A stretch of 64,000 nt of DNA from Bacillota bacterium (GTDB lineage Bacteria > Bacillota > Clostridia > Lachnospirales > Lachnospiraceae), in contig JAEWJZ010000028.1 of NCBI GenBank assembly GCA_023386315.1, positions 248,001 through 312,000 on the forward strand. The letters are read 5' to 3'. Below, one piece after another: positions 26,470 to 34,667 of this stretch (positions within the stretch are counted from its first letter, which is position 1; each line of letters starts with the position of its first letter). The notes under the pieces were generated by a model. The model was not told where the DNA came from and did no database searches. It saw nothing but the letters and a program-made list of their open reading frames with translations. The position numbers were made by a program, and so were the translations under genes.

Positions 26470-26620
26470 TGACCTCCCAGTAGTAAAACAAGTAACGAAT
26501 AGTGAAAATTTGCTTGTTGGTGTGCATCTATAACATCGTAAAAAAATCTTGGAATAATAACTTAAATGATTAAATCCACATTTAAGTGCAATTTCTGAGA
26601 TTGACATAGAAGTAAAGCCC
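26470..26620 (-). pseudogene. AraC-family HTH remnant
   Basis: The minus-strand translation reads SISEIALKCGFNHLSYYSKI followed by FLRCYRCTP, the second HTH of an AraC-family regulator. It has no start, no first HTH and no RBS, and flanking frames contain stops. It lies in a 459-bp gap between the lysozyme and PHP phosphatase genes; I see nothing else identifiable there. Confidence 0.55.
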
Positions 26621-26833
26621 TGTTATTGTTCCAATCATGAAAAATGGTGGACGAACATTTAAAAGTACTTGTTTTAGTATTGCATCCATGCTTTTTAATG
26701 TTGTAGTGAATTCAATTTGTGTGATACAATTACAATGTGGGTCATGTACAATTATAAGGACCGGAAAATTCATCAGAGCGATTTTGAAAAAGAAAAAAGC
26801 CTGAGATAAAATAGAAAAAAATTAGGGGGTATT

Positions 26834-27637
26834 ATGAAGGACAATAAGAAATATTTTGCTGATTATCACGTACATTCATATTATAGCGACGATTCAGACT
26901 GTATGATGGAAAATATAATAAAGCGCGGGATTGGCCTTGGTTTAAATGAGATTGCATTTACAGATCATGTGGATTATGGGGTTAAAACAGACTTAAATTG
27001 CGATTATAAAGCGTATTTTACAGAAATTGAAAAAATGAAAGAAAAGTATGGTAAAGATATTATCATAAAAGCAGGTATAGAATTTGGAGTACAAAAGCAT
27101 ACACTACTGCAGTTTGAGAGAGACTATGATACTTATCAATTTGATTTTATTATTTTAAGTAATCACCAGATCGACAATAAAGAATTCTGGAATTATGAAT
27201 ATCAGGAAGGAAAACCGCAGGAAGAATATCAGAAAAACTACTATCAGGCTATCCTGGATGTGGTGAAAAATTATAAAAAGTATTCAGTCCTTGGTCATTT
27301 GGATATGATTAAACGCTATGACAAATATGGTGATTTTCCAGATGAAAAAATAATGGAATATGTGGAACTGATTTTAAGACAGGTAATAGCTGATGGTAAA
27401 GGCATAGAATTAAATACTTCAAGTTTTAAGTACGGGTTAAAAGACTTAATGCCTTCTAAAAATATATTAAATAAGTACTTTGAATTAGGTGGAACTATTC
27501 TTACAATAGGGTCAGATACACATGAGACGGAACATCTTGGTGATCATATTGAAGAAGTCAAAGATGTCTTAAAGGAAATTGGATTTAAACAATTCTGTAC
27601 CTTTGAAAAAATGCAGCCAATTTTTCATCAATTGTAG
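26834..27637 (+). CDS. PHP-family histidinol-phosphatase-like enzyme (HisJ type)
   Basis: A 267-aa metal-dependent phosphoesterase. PHP motifs are DYHVHSYYSDDS (metal-binding HxH), FTDHVD, GIEFGV, LGHLDM and the C-terminal GSDTHETEHLG. The length and order match HisJ histidinol-phosphatase, but no other his gene is near, so a different phosphoester substrate is possible. TTAGGGGGT is the RBS. The stop is 14 nt before a sugar O-acetyltransferase gene, suggesting co-transcription. Confidence 0.85.
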   Translation: MKDNKKYFADYHVHSYYSDDSDCMMENIIKRGIGLGLNEIAFTDHVDYGVKTDLNCDYKAYFTEIEKMKEKYGKDIIIKAGIEFGVQKHTLLQFERDYDTYQFDFIILSNHQIDNKEFWNYEYQEGKPQEEYQKNYYQAILDVVKNYKKYSVLGHLDMIKRYDKYGDFPDEKIMEYVELILRQVIADGKGIELNTSSFKYGLKDLMPSKNILNKYFELGGTILTIGSDTHETEHLGDHIEEVKDVLKEIGFKQFCTFEKMQPIFHQL

Positions 27638-27651
27638 AAGGAGAAGAAATT

Positions 27652-28260
27652 ATGAACCAGAGAGAACGAATGTTAGCAGGATTACCATATAAAGCATGGC
27701 TGGATGGATTAGAGGAAGAAAGATTTGCGTGTAAGCAGAAAATTTATGATTTTAATCAACTTTCACCGAAATTGAATGAATCAGTACCTGAAATGTTAAA
27801 AAAGATTATAGGTAAGACTGGAGAAAACATTTGGATTGAAGCGCCATTTCATTGTGATTATGGATGGAATATAGAAGTAGGGGAGAATTTCTTCGCGAAT
27901 TATAATCTGACCATTCTGGATGTGGCCAAAGTTACAATAGGAAAAAATGTCCAGATTGCTCCTAATGTATCAATTTATACAGCAGGACACCCAATACATC
28001 CGGATACGAGGAATACAGGTTATGAGTATGGTATTCCAATTACTATTGGAGATAATGTCTGGATCGGAGGTAATGCTGTAATTCTTCCTGGTGTTACAAT
28101 AGGGAATAATGTTGTTATCGGTGCAGGGAGCGTTGTGTCTAAGGATATACCAGATAATAAAATTGCAATGGGCAACCCATGTAAAATAGTGAGAGAAATT
28201 ACAGAAGAAGACAGAATATATTATTTCAAAAAGAATGAATTTGATGTACCGATAGAATAG
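27652..28260 (+). CDS. Sugar O-acetyltransferase (Maa/LacA/NodL type)
   Basis: A 202-aa left-handed beta-helix acetyltransferase. The N-terminal Maa domain (MLAGLPYKAWLDGLEEER) precedes hexapeptide repeats (IGDNVWIGGNAVILPGVTIG). Catalytic His is in YTAGHPIHP. It moves acetyl from acetyl-CoA to a hexose such as maltose, galactoside or glucose. GAAGGAGAAG is the RBS. It pairs with the PHP phosphatase gene upstream. Full length and intact. Confidence 0.9.
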   Translation: MNQRERMLAGLPYKAWLDGLEEERFACKQKIYDFNQLSPKLNESVPEMLKKIIGKTGENIWIEAPFHCDYGWNIEVGENFFANYNLTILDVAKVTIGKNVQIAPNVSIYTAGHPIHPDTRNTGYEYGIPITIGDNVWIGGNAVILPGVTIGNNVVIGAGSVVSKDIPDNKIAMGNPCKIVREITEEDRIYYFKKNEFDVPIE

Positions 28261-28317
28261 TTTCTGTAGATATTAACTATGGAAGAATTAAAATTCGAAA
28301 CCTGTAGACATTTACAC

Positions 28318-28366
28318 TTGTAGAACTTGAAAAGCTGTAGTACAATAGAGAAAGAACATACATTCG
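28318..28366 (+). promoter_or_regulatory. Promoter with GAAC-N4-ATTC box (second copy)
   Basis: -35 TTGTAG (28318-28323), 17-bp spacer and -10 TACAAT (28341-28346), with GAACATACATTC at 28354-28365. It has the same architecture as 4753-4801. It drives the nitroreductase gene at 28437. Confidence 0.5.
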
Positions 28367-28436
28367 ATTAAGGCGAAAGAGTTAATATGAGTTAACATTC
28401 GTATAATGACATTCTAAAATATGATTGGAGTGAGAT

Positions 28437-29051
28437 ATGGAATTTAAACAAGTTATTGATAAAAGAAGAACTATTAGAGAATTTTCAAATGAAATAGTCC
28501 CTAATGAAATAATAGTTCAATCTCTTGAAGCTGGACTTAAGGCACCGAGTTATAATCATTTAAAACAATGGGATTTTATTATGGTAAGGGACTCCAAGAT
28601 AAGATTAGCCTTAACTCAGACAGAAGAAATGATCGAAGAACTGTCTTCAGATTTATTACAGGCATTTGAAAACCATGATAGTTTAGCTAAAGCAATGTAT
28701 CTGGATGCTATTCCAAAACAGAAGCGAATGATCTTAACTGCACCGGAACTATTGGTAGTAGTTTATAAGCCAAAGACACTTGTAAAAGACAGTAATAGAA
28801 TCTATGACTTGAATTGTCTGGCGTCGGTATGGTGCTGTATTGAAAATATATTATTAAGTCTGGCTGAGCATGATGTTCTAGGTGTTACATTCATTCCTAA
28901 GAATACTGATAAAGTAAAAGACATACTGGCTGTACCAGATGAATTAGAAGTGGCGGCAATAATTCCCTTTGGTTATAAAGCTGAAGATAGTAAAATTATA
29001 GAGCAAAAAGAAATAGATTTAAAAACAAGAATACATATTAATGTCTGGTAA
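28437..29051 (+). CDS. Nitroreductase-family protein
   Basis: A 204-aa flavin-fold oxidoreductase. The N-terminal FMN site reads IDKRRTIREFSNEIVPNEII, with APSYNHLKQWDFIMV and the mid-protein NCLASVWCCIENILL. It is more distant from classical NfsA/B than the gene at 8737. The substrate is unknown. TTGGAGTGAG is the RBS. The promoter carries the GAAC-N4-ATTC box shared with the SWIM gene, hinting at common control. Confidence 0.82.
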   Translation: MEFKQVIDKRRTIREFSNEIVPNEIIVQSLEAGLKAPSYNHLKQWDFIMVRDSKIRLALTQTEEMIEELSSDLLQAFENHDSLAKAMYLDAIPKQKRMILTAPELLVVVYKPKTLVKDSNRIYDLNCLASVWCCIENILLSLAEHDVLGVTFIPKNTDKVKDILAVPDELEVAAIIPFGYKAEDSKIIEQKEIDLKTRIHINVW

Positions 29052-29112
29052 GGCACGTAAATTTATAATTAGAGCATATGTAGAAAATTATGTTATATGG
29101 GAATGATTTATT

Positions 29113-29320
29113 ATGTGTTCGATTGGGGTATATTTAAACATTGCAAAAGGGGAAATACTTCCAGGACAAACTCATATGGAATCAACCCTTTTCCTCCAGG
29201 TCATGGAGGATGCAAAGGTTGTCACAGATGGTAATGAGAATATGTTACAGATAGGGGAGTTAATGCAGGTTGATGGGCAGGAAAACCTGCAGGTTATTAA
29301 TATTGGCAATAACGTAAAGG
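29113..29320 (+). pseudogene. Truncated cupin gene
   Basis: The translation LNIAKGEILPGQTHMESTLF to LQVINIGNNVKV matches residues 33-95 of the intact cupin at 30058, so the N-terminal 30 residues and the C-terminus are lost. A codon is deleted (MED for MEGD), and the first metal-binding His of the HTH motif is Gln. The frame then runs by chance into antisense of a TetR remnant. It is a decayed duplicate. Confidence 0.7.
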
Positions 29321-29329
29321 TTTCCTGTG

Positions 29330-29778
29330 TCCAAAAAACTACGATAGATATGATGGCAAAAGCCAAATCATCGTATGCTCCTTCAATAAGTTCCGGTTTC
29401 ATAAGCCCCCCCAATGTCAATTTTTCAAAAAATCCCTTTAATAAAATATAGAAGTCTCTTTTTACTTCAATCTGGATTTTTGCAATTTCAGGATACTTTC
29501 TGGGAAGTTCAGTTATGTTATTAAAATAAAAAAAAATATTTCTTTTGATGCTCAACATTCGCTTTTAATAGATCATTGAATTCTTCAAAAGTCATCTCCT
29601 CAGTACATTTTCTGCATGGTCTCTGCATTGCTGTTGCACGATTGCATAAATAATATCCTCTTTTTTCTTAAAATGTTATGTGAGGTTCCCTGGGCTAATG
29701 TTTAGCGCTCCTGATATATCTCTCATTTTAACTGATTCGAAGCCATATATGTTAGAAATAAATACCTTCTTCTATTAT
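29330..29778 (-). pseudogene. TetR-family regulator pseudogene
   Basis: The minus strand encodes GFESVKMRDISGALNISPGN (TetR HTH). A TAA then replaces the expected Tyr before HFKKKEDIIYAIVQQQ. Frame changes follow, and the C-terminal part continues as PRKYPEIAKIQIEVKRDFYI and GLMKPELIEGAYDDLAFAII. At least one nonsense and two frameshift lesions are visible. It lies between the cupin fragment and a metallo-beta-lactamase fragment. Confidence 0.7.
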
Positions 29779-30025
29779 GAAAGAGCCAGATATTGCTAAT
29801 TCAGTTATTTACAAAGTTGAAGATGTTGTTTATGTGTTCGACACAGGTGCTACAACTTTTTTTGGAAGGAAATTAATTAAGGCAAAAAATGGATTCCAAA
29901 CCGAAGGTAAGTACAGGAAAATAATATTTTGTAGATTAATTAACTTAATTTCTGCCGTTCAGGCCTTTTCTTTATCTATAAATATTGTTTTGATAAACAT
30001 TTATCTGGGAAATGGGGTATATTAA
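29777..30025 (+). pseudogene. Metallo-beta-lactamase-fold fragment
   Basis: The first 38 codons (MKEPDIANSVIYKVEDVVYV, then FDTGATTFFGRKLI) resemble the first beta strands of MBL-fold hydrolases. The rest has no such similarity and the HxHxDH metal site is absent. There is no RBS, because the start abuts the TetR remnant. Confidence 0.45.
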
Positions 30026-30057
30026 AGTTTAAGATAAAATGAAGGGAGAATTTATCC

Positions 30058-30405
30058 ATGAACAAATTTATTTTCACTGATTATTTTCATGATCCTCAGG
30101 GAAAAATCGCTAAACGGATGCTTTTCAAAAGCGATAATGTAATTGCGTTTATTCTAAACATCGCAAAAGGGGAAATACTGCCAGGACATACACATCTGGA
30201 ATCAACTCTTTTACTGCAGGTTATGGAGGGGGACGCCAAGGTTGTCACGAATGGCAATGAAACTCCGCTGCAGGCGGGGGAGCTGATGCAGGTTGACGGA
30301 CAGGAAAGCTTGCAGGTTATAAACATCGGCGAAAACGTCTTGCGCCTTTACGTTACAATTTCCCCAATGGGTTCAGAGGCATTTGCAGCAGATGCAAATG
30401 TATAA
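30058..30405 (+). CDS. Cupin-domain protein
   Basis: A 115-aa single-domain cupin. Motif 1 reads PGHTHLESTLLLQVMEG (metal ligands HxH...E), motif 2 GELMQVDGQESLQVINIG. Small cupins of this kind bind a metal and a small ligand; the reaction is unknown. AAGGGAGAA is the RBS. It is monocistronic, ended by a UACG-tetraloop terminator 13 nt later. A decayed copy lies 0.9 kb upstream. Confidence 0.82.
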   Translation: MNKFIFTDYFHDPQGKIAKRMLFKSDNVIAFILNIAKGEILPGHTHLESTLLLQVMEGDAKVVTNGNETPLQAGELMQVDGQESLQVINIGENVLRLYVTISPMGSEAFAADANV

Positions 30406-30417
30406 CCTATCTTATCT

Positions 30418-30443
30418 AAAACCCTCAGTACGCTGGGGGTTTT
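30418..30443 (+). terminator. UACG-tetraloop terminator
   Basis: An 11-bp stem (AAAACCCTCAG at 30418-30428 with 30433-30443, one G-U) caps a TACG (UNCG-type) loop, and the right arm ends in TTTT. The same hairpin occurs at 38108. Confidence 0.85.
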
Positions 30444-30552
30444 ATTATAAGTGGTGCATGGATTTTATTTATGATACGACTAAATTGTGCACAGAATATC
30501 GGATATATAAATGTATCCTATGATATTATGGTTGATGAAAGGAGGTTGTTTT

Positions 30553-31419
30553 ATGGATTCAATAAGCAGTATGAATGAAGCATTATTATACATTGAAAAT
30601 CACTTGACGGAAGATATCGATTATGGTGAGACAGCAAAAATCGCTAATTGCTCCGAATATCATTTTAAACGAATGTTTTCTTTCTTATCAGGCATCAGTT
30701 TATCTGAATATGTTCGAAGAAGAAGATTAACATTAGCAGCACTTGATTTGAGGGATAAAAATTTCAGAATAATTGATGTTGCTGTGAAATACGGTTATAA
30801 CTCAGCTGATTCATTCGCCCGTGCTTTTCAAAGCATGCATGGTATTCTGCCCTCTGAGGCAAGAGGTGAACAGACAAAACGAAAGGCTTATCCAAGAATG
30901 ACTTTTCAATTATCAATTAATGGAGGATGCGAAATGAATTATAGAATTGTGGAAAAAGAATCGTTTAAAATAGTAGGATTTAAGAAAAGAGTACCAATTA
31001 TTTTTAATGGTATAAATCCGGAGATTGCAAAAATGTATGAACTTCTGACACCTGCAATTATAGAACGATTGAAAGCGCTGTCAAATATTGAACCTACAGG
31101 TATTGTCAGTGCTTCAACAAACTTTTCCGAAGAAAGAATGGAAGAAAATGGAGAACTGGATCATTATATCGGTGTAGCAACCGCAAGCAGAGAAACAACC
31201 GGATTTGACGAGTTAGACATTACTGCTGGTACCTGGGCCGTTTTTGACTCGGTAGGACCATTTCCTGAAACGCTTCAAAACGTGTGGGGAAGGATTTACT
31301 CAGAATGGTTTCCTGCGTCGGGATATGAGGCAGTAGAGGGACCTGAAATTCTTTGGAATGAAAGTAAGGATACTGAGAATCCGAAATACAGAAGTGAGAT
31401 CTGGATTCCGGTAAAGTAA
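30553..31419 (+). CDS. AraC-family regulator with GyrI-like effector domain
   Basis: A 288-aa regulator of the same layout as the gene at 15144. AraC HTH pair ([20 protein letters not shown], and [20 protein letters not shown]) fills residues 1-105. A GyrI-like ligand domain covers about 130-288, ending [10 protein letters not shown]. The start is ATG 30553 because AAAGGAGG is 7 nt upstream; ATG 30511 would add 14 residues across that RBS. The target is unknown; the cupin upstream is separated by a terminator. Confidence 0.87.
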   Translation: MDSISSMNEALLYIENHLTEDIDYGETAKIANCSEYHFKRMFSFLSGISLSEYVRRRRLTLAALDLRDKNFRIIDVAVKYGYNSADSFARAFQSMHGILPSEARGEQTKRKAYPRMTFQLSINGGCEMNYRIVEKESFKIVGFKKRVPIIFNGINPEIAKMYELLTPAIIERLKALSNIEPTGIVSASTNFSEERMEENGELDHYIGVATASRETTGFDELDITAGTWAVFDSVGPFPETLQNVWGRIYSEWFPASGYEAVEGPEILWNESKDTENPKYRSEIWIPVK

Positions 31420-31421
31420 TC

Positions 31422-31463
31422 CAGAGGCATTGAGAAAGAAAAATCTCGATGCCTCTGCTTTTA
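31422..31463 (+). terminator. Intrinsic terminator after the AraC gene
   Basis: A 14-bp stem (CAGAGGCATTGAGA with TCTCGATGCCTCTG, 31422-31457, one G-U), then CTTTT. Confidence 0.8.
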
Positions 31464-31505
31464 TATAAATTAAAACATTCGCTTAAAACAAGGGTCTGAT
31501 TCTAC

Positions 31506-32218
31506 TTACATTCCAAAAAAAGATTGCATAAAAAGTGCAGCGCAAACCCCTCCTAAAAGTGGTGCAATTCCTGGAACTAAAATACCATATTTCCAATCGG
31601 CCTCTGTCTTATTTTTAATTGGCAAAATGGCATAGGCAATTCTTGGTCCCATATCACGGGCCAGATTCATGGCAAATCCTGTAAGACCACCCAGTCCCAT
31701 ACCAATGGCCCATACCAGAAGACCAACTGCAATAGGCTCAACAACCGGATTATTAAGTCTGGTAATTCCAAGAATGCAACTGATAAAGATAAATGTTGCA
31801 AAAAACTCTACAAAAAAGTTACGCGGCAGATTTCGAATACCTGGTGAGGTGCAAAAAATATTACGTATTTTTACCGAATCAATTTTATCTTCTGATACTT
31901 TAAAGTGATCTGCATAACAGATGTAGATCAGTACGGCACCCACAAATCCCCCTGCTATTTGGGCAATTATATAAGGCATTACTTTACCCCAGGAAATGTT
32001 ACCAAGAACAGCCTGAGCAAGTGTCATGGATGGATTGATCAAGGCACCGTTAAAAGATAAAGGGTAACAGTAATGCCAAAGGCCCAGGCTGTGATGGCAA
32101 ACATATGGCTGAAACCATGATGCTTTGTTTCGTTCAGTGTTTCATTACTATGTACGCCTATGCCAAATACAATCATTAATGCTGTACCTAAGAACTCTGC
32201 AATAACATGGTGGTACAT
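31506..32218 (-). pseudogene. glpF: Glycerol facilitator (aquaporin) gene with frameshift
   Basis: The minus strand starts MYHHVIAEFLGTALMIVFGI at 32218 after GGAGGAAAAAAC and runs in frame to LYLLTVP-stop near 32045. The homologous protein continues in another frame as FNGALINPSMTLAQAVLG down to 31506. A single-base indel near 32049-32065 separates the halves, within the first NPA loop. The second half keeps NLARDMGPR. Total length (about 237 codons) matches GlpF. It lies 11 nt downstream of an esterase gene, so the pair may have handled glycerol or another small polyol. Confidence 0.78.
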
Positions 32219-32229
32219 GTTTTTTCCTC

Positions 32230-33159
32230 CTAATGTAAAGCTTCATTTAATTTTGTACACACCAAATCAAGAGCATCCCGGGCTTCCTCAACCGTTCTTT
32301 GCATATTGAAAAAGCCGTGAATAATTCCGTCATATCTCTTAAGGCATACGTCAGCACCAGCTTCTGATAAGTTCTTTGCATAGTGTTCGCCTTCATCTCT
32401 TAGCGGATCATATTCACATGTAATAATGCATGCATCTGGTAGATCTTTGAAACTTTCTGCTAGTAACGGTGAAGCCAGGGGATTCTTAGCTTCGCTTAAA
32501 TCATTTAAATATTTAGGAACATACCATCCTTCAATTGCATGTGTTTCCAGTCTGTATCCCTTTGCGTTTTCAACTCTGGATAAAGGCTTTGTTATTCCAA
32601 GCAAATCAAACATTGTATTAATCAATACCTGATAAGTAATTGAAAATTCTTTTCTTTCTCTTGCCATCTGAGTAACCGCTGCCGTAAGTGTTCCGCCGAC
32701 ACTGTCACCACCAACCGCAATTTTATCCGGCTGTATATTTAATTCTGCTGCATTGTCATATACCCATTTTATAACGGAATAACATTCTTCCCCTGGATCA
32801 GGAAATTTGTGTTCTGGAGACAGACCGTAATCGATGGATACTACAGTGCAGTTCACTTTGTTTGTTATTTTGCGGCATATAGAATCGTAAACTTCCATGC
32901 TTCCAAAAATAAATCCTCCTCCGTGTATCCAAATAAATGCAGGGTGAATACCCTTGGTTTTGGGGTTATAAATTCTGATTGGAGTATCTCTTTTTGCAGT
33001 TTTAATGGTACGATTGATCACAGTTCCTACGTCAATTACATCTCCTCTAAAATCATCCCAGCTTTTTTCATAATACTCTCTAAACTGTTCAATACTAAGG
33101 GAATACATACTGTCAAAATCTGTTTCTAGTAATTTGTTAAATATTGGATTTAACGGCAT
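32230..33159 (-). CDS. Alpha/beta hydrolase, HSL-type esterase
   Basis: A 309-aa esterase of the hormone-sensitive-lipase group. The oxyanion-hole motif IHGGGFIFGS is near residue 76, the nucleophile elbow GGDSVGG near 155, acid in CEYDPLRDEGE and His in IIHGFFNM. It would hydrolyse short acyl esters in the cytosol. It is the first gene of a minus-strand unit with the broken glpF. Its promoter region carries two palindromes likely bound by the divergent MarR protein. Confidence 0.88.
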   Translation of the reverse strand: MPLNPIFNKLLETDFDSMYSLSIEQFREYYEKSWDDFRGDVIDVGTVINRTIKTAKRDTPIRIYNPKTKGIHPAFIWIHGGGFIFGSMEVYDSICRKITNKVNCTVVSIDYGLSPEHKFPDPGEECYSVIKWVYDNAAELNIQPDKIAVGGDSVGGTLTAAVTQMARERKEFSITYQVLINTMFDLLGITKPLSRVENAKGYRLETHAIEGWYVPKYLNDLSEAKNPLASPLLAESFKDLPDACIITCEYDPLRDEGEHYAKNLSEAGADVCLKRYDGIIHGFFNMQRTVEEARDALDLVCTKLNEALH

Positions 33160-33193
33160 AATAAAAACCTTCTTTCTTAAATAATAATTTTAT

Positions 33194-33246
33194 ATTAGTT
33201 AACTAATGACGAGATTATAACAAAATTAGTTGAATAAATCAACTAA
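33194..33246 (-). promoter_or_regulatory. Esterase promoter with two MarR-type operators
   Basis: On the minus strand: -35 TTGATT (33242-33237), 17-bp spacer, -10 TATAAT (33219-33214). Palindrome TTAGTTGA-N5-TCAACTAA (33226-33246) covers the -35, and ATTAGTTAACTAAT (33194-33207) lies just after the -10. This placement fits repression by a dimeric regulator; the MarR gene is divergent. Confidence 0.65.
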
Positions 33247-33371
33247 AATCAACTATTTTTATCTTAAAAGAAACTAATCTTTTTATAAAAATTCTATTTA
33301 GAGATTAATCTTTGCATTATAATATATATTATATTAACATGCGAAATGAAAAAAAACACTGTAATAATAAG

Positions 33372-33416
33372 TTGACAATATATAGTAAAATATATATAAT
33401 ATAGTTGAATATTTCA
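33372..33416 (+). promoter_or_regulatory. Consensus sigma-A promoter of the marR unit
   Basis: A perfect TTGACA (33372-33377)-N17-TATAAT (33395-33400). Directly downstream is TTGAA-N3-TTCAA (about 33404-33416), sharing the AGTTGA core of the esterase operators, so autoregulation is likely. Confidence 0.7.
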
Positions 33417-33521
33417 AAAGTTATAACTGAACATAAGACATTGCCGTGTAAATAAGAATAAGAAAGGAAAACTATAATTCAATCAACTTAAAAAGGAATT
33501 ATTGGATTATACGAGACAAAA

Positions 33522-33980
33522 ATGAATATAAAACATGATACAAGATATTTTGGGATTCTAAACAGACAACTTCAAACTTATATTAATCTTGCTTTTAAAG
33601 AATTAGATTTGGATTATTGGGAATGTATATTTATGGTAAATTTGTATGATAACGAGGGAATTAATCAGGAGAAGCTTTCTTCCATTCTTCTGATAGATAA
33701 ATCAATAACTACAAAAACTATAAATTCGCTGGTAAATAAAGGATTAATAATAAGAAAAGTTTGTGAAAAAGACAAAAGAGCTAAAAACCTTTATATATCA
33801 GATAAAGGAAAGGAATATAAAGAGCAGATTATTTATTTAATAGAAAAATGGATCGATTATATTTCGGATGGAATAGATAAAGAAACCCAGGAATTCGTAC
33901 TTAATAAGCTTCGTATTATGGCAGAAAAAGCCAGAGATGCAGATTTCGACTGGATTCTGCAGATGAAAGTGGGTGACTGA
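33522..33980 (+). CDS. MarR-family transcriptional regulator
   Basis: A 152-aa winged-helix regulator. The recognition region reads INQEKLSSILLIDKSITTKT and the wing RKVCEKDKRAKNLYISDKGK (the D-x-R motif is present). MarR proteins usually repress divergent genes until a small ligand binds. Here the divergent esterase/glpF unit and its own promoter both carry TAGTTGA-type palindromes. The RBS is weak. It is followed 3 nt later by an ATC hydrolase gene, so the two form an operon. Confidence 0.87.
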   Translation: MNIKHDTRYFGILNRQLQTYINLAFKELDLDYWECIFMVNLYDNEGINQEKLSSILLIDKSITTKTINSLVNKGLIIRKVCEKDKRAKNLYISDKGKEYKEQIIYLIEKWIDYISDGIDKETQEFVLNKLRIMAEKARDADFDWILQMKVGD

Positions 33981-33983
33981 TAA

Positions 33984-34646
33984 ATGATGCTTTATGGTTT
34001 CATATATCATATCGGAATGATACGCTCACACGATACGATGGTAAAGAGGTACGGGAAAGATTATACAATGCGCTTTACCGCAACGTCAGACAGATACTTT
34101 AACCAGGTCAGCAAAAAAACGCCCGATATCGGAAAATCCGTTTTTTTGTTTAATTATGCTTTTGCTCCCGCCTATATTGCGTGGTATAAAACCGCTGTCG
34201 AACTTGGTACAAACGATAACAATATACAAGATCTCCTTTGGCTGATGAATGAAAAGATAATTACAGCCATACCTTCATTCTTCCGCAAAGCCTGCGGAAG
34301 AATGTATCTTAATAGTTTTCGTAAAAAAGCACCAATGCACGAAAAAAGGGAAATGCAGGGAAAAGTCCACACATATGATTTTTTAATTCATTTTATTCCC
34401 AAAGGCAAAAGTCAATTTGGCATAGATATTACAAGATGCGGGCTGAGAACGATAGCCGCAGATTTTGACGCTCTTGGTATAATCCCCGCAGTATGCCGCG
34501 TGGATTATATGATCGGCGAATATCTTCATTTGGGATTTATACGGACAAAAACACTTGGGGATGGAGACGATTGTTGTAATTGCCGTTATGAAATAGGAGG
34601 CATGTGCAGGTGGGCTCCAGAAGAAGGTTTTGAAAACAGAAAATAA
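33984..34646 (+). CDS. L-2-amino-thiazoline-4-carboxylic acid hydrolase-like protein
   Basis: A 220-aa member of the ATC hydrolase family. Indicators are the conserved C-terminal FGIDITRCGLRTIAADFDAL and Cys-rich DDCCNCRYEIGG. In the founding pathway the enzyme opens the thiazoline ring on the way to L-cysteine. Clostridial homologues are common but untested. It is co-transcribed with the MarR gene just upstream. Its GC content is higher than that of the regulator, suggesting separate origins. Confidence 0.78.
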   Translation: MMLYGFIYHIGMIRSHDTMVKRYGKDYTMRFTATSDRYFNQVSKKTPDIGKSVFLFNYAFAPAYIAWYKTAVELGTNDNNIQDLLWLMNEKIITAIPSFFRKACGRMYLNSFRKKAPMHEKREMQGKVHTYDFLIHFIPKGKSQFGIDITRCGLRTIAADFDALGIIPAVCRVDYMIGEYLHLGFIRTKTLGDGDDCCNCRYEIGGMCRWAPEEGFENRK

Positions 34647-34667
34647 GTTCGCAACCTCTGGTCTGTC

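Noticed and set aside
26582..26773. 63-aa minus-strand ORF
   Set aside because: No RBS or homology; the AraC remnant lies in another frame over part of it.
29172..29558. 128-aa minus-strand ORF as an intact gene
   Set aside because: Only its first two thirds are TetR C-terminal sequence; the start is internal and the end is antisense to the cupin remnant, so it is part of a pseudogene.
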